Assembly (NCBI GenBank): GCA_035539855.1
Contig: DATLHO010000062.1
Span: 1 to 21,365, forward strand
Direction of reading: 5' to 3'
Source: DATLHO01 sp035539855
GTDB lineage: Bacteria > Bacteroidota > Ignavibacteria > OLB7
DNA length: 21,365 bases
Shown piece after piece: positions 8,054 through 15,032 of this stretch. How positions within the stretch are numbered: position 1 is the first letter of the stretch; the number at the start of each line of letters is the position of its first letter. Both the position numbers and the translations under genes were made by a program. The notes below the pieces were generated by a model. The model made no database searches. It was given only the letters and a program-made list of their open reading frames with translations, and had not been told where the DNA came from.

Positions 8054-8887
8054 TCACTTCTCGATGATCAGGTCGATGAGGTTGCTCGCGGCGACCTTCT
8101 GCTCCGCGTTGAAAAACGCGGCCGGCTCTTCGGTGACGTTCAGGTGCATCGTGATCGTGTCGCCGCGGGGGCTCGTCGTGCGCGCGTCGACCGGCAGCGT
8201 CTCGAGGAACTCGAGCGTGACGTAGATGACATCGTAGCGCATCGCGATCGGCGAGACGAGCTCGCGCGCCTGCTCGTAGGGCGACGTGCGAAGTCCCCGT
8301 GCGCGCTGGGCGTAGAACGTCGGATCGAGCTCTGCGTCGAGGTATCCTTCGTACAGCTCGGTCGGCTTCGTGCAGAGCCAGTCCCCGGGTACCCACGCGG
8401 TGAGGTGGATCTCGCGACCGACCGGCAGCCGCATCAGCCGCAACCGCGACTCGTTGTTGCGCTCGAAGAGGTCGCCGTACTGGATCTGGCGGGCCAGGCG
8501 GATCGCGCCGCGCGTAGAGTCGAGATGCTGGCGCCAGGGGTAGAGTTTAATCCGCGTCCCGTCGAGCTCGTGCGACGTCGGGATGTAGATGTCGCGCCGC
8601 GTGTGGTTCGCGATGACCAGCGGCGTCTGGGCGCCCTCGCGACAGTTGCCGGCGGCGCTCGCCCCGTCGAAGCGCACGACGACACCGGTTCCCGGTGCGG
8701 CCACGGGCTGCGTCGGCGCGAACGTGGCGACCGAGAAGCTCATGCGCCGGCAGCACGCCAGGCGGTTGTTCGTCGCGACCGTGTACTCTACGGTGTCGGA
8801 GTCACCGGCCGAGGAGCCGCTCGACGATGCGCATGCGGCGACCGCGAGCGCGAGCAGAAGGGCGGGCAGGAGCGGCGATCGATTCAC
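8054..8887 (-). CDS. Predicted lipoprotein of unknown function
   Basis: A 277-residue protein from a GTG start at 8887, chosen because it gives a clean lipoprotein signal: a short N-region, leucine/alanine core and lipobox VAAC with C19, then a Ser/Gly-rich linker (ASSSGSSAGDSD). The frame is open further upstream, but that part crosses the terminator of the neighbouring gene and has no signal sequence. The mature part (about 28-277) contains a CC pair (YTVATNNRLACC), a long mixed beta region and a C-terminal segment VIYVTLEFLETLP. I recognise no named family. It is the upstream partner of the DUF1460 amidase-like gene, 13 bases apart; a role at the cell envelope is likely from the lipobox and the partner, but the function is unknown. 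Confidence 0.75.
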   Translation of the reverse strand: MNRSPLLPALLLALAVAACASSSGSSAGDSDTVEYTVATNNRLACCRRMSFSVATFAPTQPVAAPGTGVVVRFDGASAAGNCREGAQTPLVIANHTRRDIYIPTSHELDGTRIKLYPWRQHLDSTRGAIRLARQIQYGDLFERNNESRLRLMRLPVGREIHLTAWVPGDWLCTKPTELYEGYLDAELDPTFYAQRARGLRTSPYEQARELVSPIAMRYDVIYVTLEFLETLPVDARTTSPRGDTITMHLNVTEEPAAFFNAEQKVAASNLIDLIIEK

Positions 8888-8939
8888 GAACGGTCGTGCT
8901 TGAGGTGGAACGAACGAGGTCGCGCTGGAGCGACGAACG

Positions 8940-8947
8940 GAAAGATA
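8940..8947 (-). promoter_or_regulatory. Possible -7 element for the lipoprotein-DUF1460 operon
   Basis: On the minus strand this reads TATCTTTC, one base off TAnnTTTG, 52 bases before the GTG at 8887. No -33 TTG is found at the expected spacing, so it is a weak candidate. It lies just beyond the hairpin that ends the upstream FN3 gene, where an independent promoter would be expected. Confidence 0.3.
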
Positions 8948-8963
8948 GGACCTGTACAACAGA

Positions 8964-8997
8964 AAGGGGCGAAGGCATGTTGCAGCCTCCGCCCCTT
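8964..8997 (-). terminator. Hairpin terminator candidate after the FN3 lipoprotein gene
   Basis: A 13-base-pair stem with one mismatch (8964-8976 against 8985-8997) and an 8-base loop. On the minus strand the stem ends CCCCTT and runs into TCTGTTGT, a short imperfect U-tract. It starts 36 bases after the stop codon at 9033 and separates that gene from the following lipoprotein-DUF1460 pair. Confidence 0.65.
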
Positions 8998-9032
8998 CGA
9001 TCAATCGGCTCCTCGACGGAGCCCGCTCCTGC

Positions 9033-10025
9033 TTACTGGATGACCGTCGCGCGGACACCCTCGGCGGCCGGGCGCATGCCGGGCTTCGCGTACGGAAGGT
9101 TGACGCCCTCCTGGTACGAGATCTCGAGCTCGATGTAGCGGTTCGGGAACGTGCCACCGAGGATCGAGCCGCTCATGCTCTTGACCATCACGCGAGCGTA
9201 GTGATACGTCGCGGCGCTGGAGCCGGTGCGGACGACGAAGCCCTGGTTCGAGGCGACGCTCGCCGAGGTGAACTCATACGCCTTGACGTTGCTGACCGGG
9301 TCAATCAGCGTGCTCAGCGGCGCGCTGAGGTACCACGTGTCGAGGCTCGTGATCTGGTACGTCGTGCCCGAGATGTAGACCGACGTGTCGATGCGGTTGA
9401 TGTCCAGACCGGCCGACAGCTTGTACTCGGGGATCGCGTAGACCGGTCCGATGACGATCTTCGTCGGGTTGCCACCGGTGCGCGGGTCGATGAACATGCC
9501 GATCTGGGCCTTGGCGGCCGGAGCCGGCGCGTTCGGGTTCAGGGTCGTCAGCAGCGGCGAGCCGTTGAGGCTGAGGTTGAGCGCCGACGGGTTGGTCGAG
9601 TTCGCCTCATACAGACGGATCGTCGTCGTGCCGCTGACCGGGTTGCTCGGCGAGGTCGAGCGCGTCGCGCCGGCCCACTTGATCGTCGACGCCGCGCCCA
9701 CGCCCGTCGCCGTGCGCGGGGTGACCGTGAACGTATACTCGGTGCGCGGGGCAAGACCCATCGCCGTCGCGGACGTCGTCACGGCGCTCGCCGAGCCGCT
9801 CGAGCCAGTGCCGCCACTGCTCGGTGCCCACGAGACGTCATAGCTCGTCGCGCCGCTGAAGGCATTCCAGCTCAGACCCACGGAGGTCTCCGACATCGAC
9901 GTGGCGCTCAGGCCCGTGACGCCGCCATCGACTCCCGGATCACTCGGATTCTCATTGCAACCGACGACCACGAAGGCCATCAGCACCGCCAGCAGGCTGG
10001 ACTGGATCAGTTTGCGAACCATCAT
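9033..10025 (-). CDS. Fibronectin type III domain lipoprotein
   Basis: A 330-residue predicted lipoprotein. The start at 10025 (MMVRKL) is supported by GGAGAA seven bases upstream; an in-frame GTG at 10040 lacks such support. The signal core LLAVLMAFVVVGC gives lipobox C23. After a short NENPSDPG linker, residues about 32-115 form a fibronectin type III domain (GLSATSMSETSVGLSWNA, TSYDVSW, GLAPRTEYTFTVTP). The remaining 200 residues are Ser/Thr/Asn-rich and probably beta-structured (VYAIPEYKLSAGLDINRIDT, YIELEISYQ); I do not recognise them. It is likely a surface or periplasm-facing envelope protein, possibly binding a ligand or partner through FN3; that is inference. It is flanked by hairpins on both sides, consistent with a single-gene transcript. 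Confidence 0.82.
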   Translation of the reverse strand: MMVRKLIQSSLLAVLMAFVVVGCNENPSDPGVDGGVTGLSATSMSETSVGLSWNAFSGATSYDVSWAPSSGGTGSSGSASAVTTSATAMGLAPRTEYTFTVTPRTATGVGAASTIKWAGATRSTSPSNPVSGTTTIRLYEANSTNPSALNLSLNGSPLLTTLNPNAPAPAAKAQIGMFIDPRTGGNPTKIVIGPVYAIPEYKLSAGLDINRIDTSVYISGTTYQITSLDTWYLSAPLSTLIDPVSNVKAYEFTSASVASNQGFVVRTGSSAATYHYARVMVKSMSGSILGGTFPNRYIELEISYQEGVNLPYAKPGMRPAAEGVRATVIQ

Positions 10026-10186
10026 GTGCTTCTCCGTCACTGAATTGATGTGCGCGCTCCCGCTTGCGCGGGCGTGCGTTGTTTCGGGTAGTTCTGTTGT
10101 ATGCCGGCCCTTCCCACCTTCCCCCGCCCACTGGCTGCCGGAGCCGATTTGTACGATTAGTCCCTGGATACTTCCCTTGGTTTAGT

Positions 10187-10217
10187 CCGACGGCACCGTC
10201 AATGTGCGTGCCGTCGG
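10187..10217 (-). terminator. Hairpin after the adenosyltransferase gene
   Basis: A perfect 10-base-pair inverted repeat (10187-10196 against 10208-10217) with an 11-base loop begins 18 bases after the stop at 10235. No U-tract follows on either strand, so it may act as a 3'-end stabiliser or factor-dependent terminator, or belong to the leader region of the FN3 lipoprotein gene downstream. Confidence 0.5.
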
Positions 10218-10234
10218 CCGCGCAGCGCATCGGA

Positions 10235-10792
10235 TCAACCGTGCCACGGGTGCTCGGCTACGCCTGCGGCGTGATTGACCGCGCGCGCGAGCACGAAGAG
10301 CATGTCGCTCAGCCGATTGACGTACTGCAGTGGCAGCGGTCCTGTCTCGGGCTCCTGGTGCAGCAGCGCGACGATGCGGCGCTCGGCGCGCCGGCAGATC
10401 GTTCGCGCGAGGTGAAGCGTCGCGCCGGCGGGCGTTCCTCCGGGCAGGATGAAACTCGTCAGCGCCGGCAGATTCTCCTCGAGATCGTCGATGGCCTGCT
10501 CTAGACACACGACTTCCGCGGCTGTAACACGCGGCACCGCCGGCCGACGGTCCTCACCGCGCAACGGCGTCGCCAGATCGGCGCCGAGGATGAACAGTTG
10601 CTCCTGCACCAGGCCGAGCAGCTCGTCGTGATCGCGGCGCAGACCCTGCGCGCGCGCAAGTCCGAGGGCGCTGTTGAGCTCGTCGACGTCGCCGTAGCCC
10701 TCGATGCGCAGCGAGTCCTTCGCCACGCGCGCTCCGCCGAACAGGCCGGTCGTGCCGTCGTCTCCGGTGCGGGTATAGATGCGGAAGGCCAT
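10235..10792 (-). CDS. pduO: PduO-type ATP:cob(I)alamin adenosyltransferase
   Basis: A 185-residue PduO/MMAB-type adenosyltransferase, which transfers the 5'-deoxyadenosyl group of ATP to cob(I)alamin to make coenzyme B12. The N-terminal ATP loop YTRTGDDGTTGLFGG (6-20) is complete. The trimer-core motifs ILPGGTPAGATLHLARTICRRAERR and YVNRLSDMLFVLAR are both present, and length fits the family (180-190). The ATG at 10792 is chosen because the family begins a few residues before the TRTGDDG loop; the frame is open far upstream, but that extension lies antisense to the YmdB gene. It is divergent from the YmdB gene across 186 bases. B12-dependent enzymes such as methylmalonyl-CoA mutase would be the expected users, and fit an acyl-CoA-degrading organism, but none is in the window. 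Confidence 0.94.
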   Translation of the reverse strand: MAFRIYTRTGDDGTTGLFGGARVAKDSLRIEGYGDVDELNSALGLARAQGLRRDHDELLGLVQEQLFILGADLATPLRGEDRRPAVPRVTAAEVVCLEQAIDDLEENLPALTSFILPGGTPAGATLHLARTICRRAERRIVALLHQEPETGPLPLQYVNRLSDMLFVLARAVNHAAGVAEHPWHG

Positions 10793-10808
10793 GTGGAAGC
10801 GATTTGAT

Positions 10809-10857
10809 CCGGGCGCCGTCAGGTCGCGCCCGGCGAGAGGCCACGAGCGACCTCGTG
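10809..10857 (-). promoter_or_regulatory. Two-hairpin leader of the adenosyltransferase mRNA
   Basis: The predicted leader of about 120 bases contains two perfect hairpins on the minus strand: 10842-10857 (6 base pairs, tetraloop) and 10809-10833 (8 base pairs, 9-base loop). The second ends 16 bases before the start codon. I looked for the conserved B12 box of cobalamin riboswitches and did not see it, so no riboswitch class is claimed. Confidence 0.4.
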
Positions 10858-10890
10858 AGCTCGGCGGCGGTCCGGTGTGCGGGTCAATGC

Positions 10891-10898
10891 TATCTTGG
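10891..10898 (+). promoter_or_regulatory. Possible -7 element for the YmdB-type gene
   Basis: TATCTTGG, one base off the Bacteroidetes -7 consensus, lies 80 bases before the ATG at 10979. No good -33 box is seen. The octamer is identical to that before the enoyl-CoA hydratase gene at 4232. If used, its transcript would run through the opposing promoter at 10922-10952. Confidence 0.35.
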
Positions 10899-10921
10899 GT
10901 GCTTTGCCCCCGCAATTCGCG

Positions 10922-10952
10922 CAAAGATACGAGCGAGCCGCTCTCAACCAAG
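10922..10952 (-). promoter_or_regulatory. Bacteroidetes-type promoter for the adenosyltransferase gene
   Basis: On the minus strand CTTG (10952-10949) is followed after exactly 19 bases by TATCTTTG (10929-10922). This matches the known Bacteroidetes pattern of a -33 TTG box, about 19 bases and a -7 TAnnTTTG. The predicted start near 10915 gives a leader of about 120 bases before the ATG at 10792. It is the cleanest promoter match in the window. Confidence 0.7.
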
Positions 10953-10978
10953 CTCCGGCCACGGTGGCCGGCATCCGC

Positions 10979-11788
10979 ATGTCGAATCTGAAGAACATCC
11001 TGCTCGTCGGCGACATCGTCGGCGATGTGGGCCTGAGCATCCTCGGTGCGGAGCTCCCCCGCCTGCGCGAGCGCTTCGCCGCCGACTTCGTCATCGTCAA
11101 CGGCGAGAACACGTATGAGGGAAAAGGGCTGCGTCCTTCGGATGCGACCGCCATATTCCGGGCGGGCGCCGATGTCATCACCTCGGGCAATCACGTCTGG
11201 GAGCGATGGCAGTCGAAGGAGGTGCTGACGAAGAACCGCAACGTTCTGCGTCCGCTGAACTACCCGCGTGACAATGTCGGCCAGGGCTACGTCGTATTCA
11301 CGACGGGCGATCGCACGCGCATCGGCGTCGTCAACCTGCAGGGACGCACGTTCATGTCGCCGATCGACTGTCCCTTCCGGTGCGCCGACTGGGTGCTCGA
11401 TCGGCTGCGCGACGAGGCCGACATCGTCATCATCGACTTCCACGCGGAGGCGACGGCCGAGAAGATGGCGCTGGCGTGGTACCTCGACGGCAGGGTCTCC
11501 GCGATCATCGGAACGCACACGCACGTGCAGACGAACGACGCGCGCATCCTTCCCGCCGGCACCGCCTTTCTGACCGACGTCGGCATGACCGGGCCGTACG
11601 ACTCGGTCATCGGCATGAACAAGGATGTCGCGATCCGCCGGTTCCTGACGCTCACGCCGCACAAGTTCGAGCTCGCCGTCGGCGAGCCGCGCCTGTCGGC
11701 GGTCTTCGTCAGGGTCGACGTCGACTCGGGCCGCGCCGTCGCGATCGAGCCGATCTCCGTTCCCGAGTACCGAACCTCCGCCGAGTAA
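10979..11788 (+). CDS. ymdB: YmdB-type metallophosphoesterase (TIGR00282 family)
   Basis: A 269-residue dinuclear-metal phosphoesterase of the YmdB/DR1281 family, whose characterised members hydrolyse 2',3'-cyclic nucleotides and affect RNA turnover and biofilm choice. Metal and active-site motifs are visible in order: LLVGDIVGDVG, VNGENTYEGKG, SGNHVWER, IDFHAEATAEK and GTHTHVQTND. Length matches the family (about 260-270). The ATG at 10979 starts MSNLKNILLVGD, the usual N-terminus; earlier in-frame codons would place the promoter region inside the gene. It is followed after 41 bases by the subtilase gene on the same strand, so they may share a transcript. In other bacteria ymdB often lies beside rny; no ribonuclease Y gene is seen here. 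Confidence 0.92.
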   Translation: MSNLKNILLVGDIVGDVGLSILGAELPRLRERFAADFVIVNGENTYEGKGLRPSDATAIFRAGADVITSGNHVWERWQSKEVLTKNRNVLRPLNYPRDNVGQGYVVFTTGDRTRIGVVNLQGRTFMSPIDCPFRCADWVLDRLRDEADIVIIDFHAEATAEKMALAWYLDGRVSAIIGTHTHVQTNDARILPAGTAFLTDVGMTGPYDSVIGMNKDVAIRRFLTLTPHKFELAVGEPRLSAVFVRVDVDSGRAVAIEPISVPEYRTSAE

Positions 11789-11829
11789 CCGCGCGGCACC
11801 GCAGAGCGGGTCGCCATGAACAGAGCCCC

Positions 11830-14823
11830 ATGAAGCTTCGCTCGCGTCTCGTTCGCCGCCCGCTCGCGCCACTCGTCGCGACCATCGTCGCGTGGTCGCT
11901 CATCGCCATCGCATCGTCGACCCATGCCTCCGGTCAGCAGGCGACGGGCGCCGCCGATCTCGCCGCCACGCGCTCCGGCATCGTTGCTTCGAGCAACGGA
12001 GGCCACGTCGTCGCGCGGGCGCTGTATGTCGCGCTGCGCCCGAACGGAGTGCACGGCTCGGCCGCTGGCACCAGCTCCAGCCCGGCCACCAGAATCACCG
12101 CCGACGCAGTGCTCGCGATGGCGCGCCGCGCGGGGCTCGAGCCCGTCGTCGCGACGCCGCTCGGGTTCCTGTCGCCGACGAGCGACAAGCGGTCGACGAG
12201 CGCGCTGCTCGCGCTGCCGTCGCCGCGGCGCGCACGTGTCGAGCTCCTGGCCGGCGAGCTCGCGCGCACCGTCGAGCTGCAGTATGCGTCGGACCTGCAT
12301 CCGGAGGAGGCGGCGCGGCGACTGATGTCGATTGCTGGAGTCGAGCATGCCGAGCCCGTGCCGGCCGTGCTCACCGAGGGCGCCGCGTCGTTCATCCCGA
12401 ACGACTCGCTCATCGGCATGATGCAGAATCTCGAGCGCATCAAGGCGTACGAGGCATGGGACGTGTGGCCGGGAGATTCGAACACGGTCATCGGCATCGT
12501 CGATGCGGGCATCGACAACACGCACGAGGATCTCGTTCCGAACATCCGCGAGAACGCCGGCGAGGAGGGCCTCGACGCGCAGAGCCGGGACAAGCGGACC
12601 AACGGAGTCGATGACGACGACAACGGCGTGATCGACGACTGGCGCGGCGCAAACCTCAACGCGCCCGGCGACGGCAGCACACCGGGCGACACGCGCGCGG
12701 TGCAGCACGGAACGGCGGTCGCCGGTGCAGCCGCCGCGGCCGTCAACAACCGGATCGGCATTGCCGGCGTCGCCTACCGCTGCCAGTTCTTTCCCGTCAA
12801 GACGATGTCGATCTCCGGTGGCGCGCTGACGAAGGCCTACGCCGGCATCGAGTACTGCGCGCGCGCCGGCATGAAGGTCGTCAACTGCAGCTTCGGCGAT
12901 CGTGGGTTCTCGCGGACGCAGCAGAGCTTCATCAGCTATCTCATCGAGCTCTACGACGTCGCGATCGTCGCCGCGGGCGGCAACGATCCGCAATACGGAC
13001 AGCGCTATCCCGCAGGGTACAACGGCGTCATGGGAGTCGGAGCGCTCGACGCAGAGGACTTCCTCGCGACGAACTTCGGCGAGCAGGTCGATGTCTCGGC
13101 TCCCGTCGGCGCGATGACCGTCGACAACAATGGCTACGCGCCCGGCCTGGTCGCGACGTCGTTCTCGTCGCCGGTCGCCGCCGGAGTCGTCGCGCTTGCA
13201 CGGAGCCGCTGGCCCGCTCTCGACGCGCGCCAGGCGCTCGCGCACGTGCGACTGACCAGCGACACCATCGCCGCCGACGGCGAGCGCTACCGCCTCACCG
13301 GCTACGGACGCGTCAACGCGCTGCGCGCGGTCTCGGTCGACCCGATGTCGCGTCCGGGGATCGTCGTCGACACGCTCTGGCTCGACGACAGCACCGGCAG
13401 TCCGCGCGAGACGTTCACCGTGGGCGAGCGCGGGCAGATTCGCGTCCGCCTGCGCAACCTGCTCGGCGCCGCCGGGAACGTCCGCGTGCGCCTCGTCGAC
13501 TACCGCGACGCCGATGCCGGCGTCACGATCGATTCGTCGTGGCACGATGCGGGCTCGATCGCCTCGGGCGCGACCGCGACGGTGGCGCTCGGCTACCCGT
13601 TCCGGCTCGATCGTCCCGACACGAACCGACTCAACCTGCGCGTCGAGATCGCCGCCGACGGCGGCTACTCCGACTACGACTTCGCCGCCCCCTTCGTCTA
13701 CCTCGATCGCCCGTCGATCGCCATCTATTCGACCGGATTGCTCGCGGTCTCGATCTCATCGCGCGGCAACATCGGCTACGCGGATTATCCCGAGAACAGC
13801 TACGGCGTCGGCGTGACCTACGACAACGAGAGCTTCCTCTTCGAGGGAGGCTTCATGGCCGCCGAGAGCGCGCAGCGCCTCGTCAGCAACGTGCGCGGCG
13901 CCGACGGCGAGTCGCAGGACGTCGACTTCACGACGGTCGAGCTGCCGACCGCGGAGAACAACCAGACGCTCACCATCACCGACGCGGGAGCATCCGAGGC
14001 CGCCGAGATCGGTCTCGAGCTCAGGATTCGCACGCTCGTGTCGATGGACATCCCCAACGCGTTCGCGATGCAGGTTCGCGCGCGCAACGTCAACGCGACA
14101 CCGATCGACAGCCTGCGCCTGGCGATGTTCGCCGACTGGGACCTTGCCGGCCAGGGCGACGATCAGACGATCGCCACACGAGAAGACGCCACGGCGATCG
14201 TGCCGCTGTACGGCCTGGTCAGCGGCGCCGGCTATGTCGTCGCCAGCGGCGCGGTCGCACGCGGCCGCGCGCCGATCCACTACGCGATCGAGAACGACGG
14301 CGATCTCAATCTCTATGTCGGGTTCAATCGCGAGAAGAAGTGGCACACGCTCAGCAACGGCATCGGTGAGCGCGACGCCGGACCGACGGACGTCAGCCTG
14401 GTCACCGGGCGCGTGCTCGCCGGCCTGGAGCGTGACGAGGAGGACACGGTGCTCTTCGTCGTCGGCATCGGGCAGTCCGAAACGGAGGCCGTGGCCGGGA
14501 TGCAGGCCATCGCCGCCGGCGCGCCGGGCGGTGCGTACGACGACGCAGACGCGCTCGGTCCGATGCTCGGAGCCATGCTCGGCGCGTCGCGGCCGAATCC
14601 CGCGACGCTCCACGCGCGCGTCTCGGTCGACCTGCGCCGCGGCGCGACGCTCGGGCTGTTCGATGCGATGGGCCGCCGCGTCGCCGACCTCACCGCGAGC
14701 ATTCCGCCGGACGGTAGCGGCGACGTCGCGATCGATGTCTCGGCGCTCGAGCCGGGTGTCTACGTGCTGCGAGCCGCCGACGCTCGCGGCAGCGTCGGCC
14801 ATCCGCTCGTGATCGTGCGGTAG
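11830..14823 (+). CDS. Secreted subtilisin-like (S8) serine protease with T9SS type A-like C-terminal domain
   Basis: A 997-residue secreted subtilase. The ATG at 11830 gives a signal peptide (basic MKLRSRLVRR, hydrophobic core to about residue 33, ASG/Q site). The frame is open upstream to 11380, but that part overlaps the YmdB gene and lacks a signal. Residues about 37-190 look like a propeptide. The S8 domain covers about 200-505, with catalytic D225 (VIGIVDAGID), H293 (QHGTAVAG), oxyanion N385 (AAGGND) and S444 (ATSFSSP). A long beta-rich region (about 510-910) may be CARDB/Ig-like. The C-terminal 80 residues (RPNPATLH, DAMGRRVADL, LEPGVYVLRA, PLVIVR) form a T9SS type A-like sorting domain. 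It is expected to act outside the cell. It is the second secreted peptidase in the window with this type of tail. Confidence 0.92.
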   Translation: MKLRSRLVRRPLAPLVATIVAWSLIAIASSTHASGQQATGAADLAATRSGIVASSNGGHVVARALYVALRPNGVHGSAAGTSSSPATRITADAVLAMARRAGLEPVVATPLGFLSPTSDKRSTSALLALPSPRRARVELLAGELARTVELQYASDLHPEEAARRLMSIAGVEHAEPVPAVLTEGAASFIPNDSLIGMMQNLERIKAYEAWDVWPGDSNTVIGIVDAGIDNTHEDLVPNIRENAGEEGLDAQSRDKRTNGVDDDDNGVIDDWRGANLNAPGDGSTPGDTRAVQHGTAVAGAAAAAVNNRIGIAGVAYRCQFFPVKTMSISGGALTKAYAGIEYCARAGMKVVNCSFGDRGFSRTQQSFISYLIELYDVAIVAAGGNDPQYGQRYPAGYNGVMGVGALDAEDFLATNFGEQVDVSAPVGAMTVDNNGYAPGLVATSFSSPVAAGVVALARSRWPALDARQALAHVRLTSDTIAADGERYRLTGYGRVNALRAVSVDPMSRPGIVVDTLWLDDSTGSPRETFTVGERGQIRVRLRNLLGAAGNVRVRLVDYRDADAGVTIDSSWHDAGSIASGATATVALGYPFRLDRPDTNRLNLRVEIAADGGYSDYDFAAPFVYLDRPSIAIYSTGLLAVSISSRGNIGYADYPENSYGVGVTYDNESFLFEGGFMAAESAQRLVSNVRGADGESQDVDFTTVELPTAENNQTLTITDAGASEAAEIGLELRIRTLVSMDIPNAFAMQVRARNVNATPIDSLRLAMFADWDLAGQGDDQTIATREDATAIVPLYGLVSGAGYVVASGAVARGRAPIHYAIENDGDLNLYVGFNREKKWHTLSNGIGERDAGPTDVSLVTGRVLAGLERDEEDTVLFVVGIGQSETEAVAGMQAIAAGAPGGAYDDADALGPMLGAMLGASRPNPATLHARVSVDLRRGATLGLFDAMGRRVADLTASIPPDGSGDVAIDVSALEPGVYVLRAADARGSVGHPLVIVR

Positions 14824-14850
14824 AGACGGCACGCCCGCTTCGGCCGGTCT

Positions 14851-14882
14851 CTTGAGATCGACGCCGACCGGGAGTATCTTTG
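14851..14882 (+). promoter_or_regulatory. Bacteroidetes-type promoter upstream of the third crotonase gene
   Basis: CTTG (14851-14854), 20 bases, then TATCTTTG (14875-14882) matches the -33/-7 pattern of Bacteroidetes promoters. The predicted transcription start near 14889 gives a leader of about 145 bases before the ATG at 15033. An imperfect hairpin (14822-14830 with 14843-14852) that may end the subtilase transcript overlaps the -33 box. Confidence 0.6.
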
Positions 14883-15032
14883 CCCGGTCCCGAGCACCCC
14901 CCCGCTACGGACAATGAACTACACAGCGACCCGGTACGTCGTTCCTCCGACGACCGTGGTCCGGAGGTCGGCGCCCGCACCGTGCACCCGCATCGTGCCG
15001 CGCCATTGGTCCGCAATTCGACTCTCCCTCCC

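Noticed and set aside
10793..10920. Cobalamin riboswitch before the adenosyltransferase
   Set aside because: The conserved B12 box was not found on reading the leader, and the leader is shorter than typical cobalamin riboswitches.
11380..11829. N-terminal extension of the subtilase to an upstream start
   Set aside because: It overlaps the YmdB gene in another frame, and the ATG at 11830 begins a proper signal peptide.
10793..11872. Large fused N-terminal domain on the adenosyltransferase
   Set aside because: It is antisense to the YmdB gene and not protein-like; the enzyme is complete from 10792.
11287..13545. A 752-codon open frame on the minus strand opposite the YmdB and subtilase genes
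   Set aside because: Arg/Asp/Ala-rich translation with no recognisable motif, lying antisense to two genes with full catalytic signatures. Long antisense frames are expected in GC-rich codon usage.
14880..15032. Longer N-terminus for the third crotonase, or a small upstream gene at 14914
   Set aside because: The extension overlaps the predicted promoter, lacks an ATG at its start and has no family resemblance; the short frame at 14914 has a Ser/Arg/Pro-rich translation typical of non-coding GC-rich DNA.
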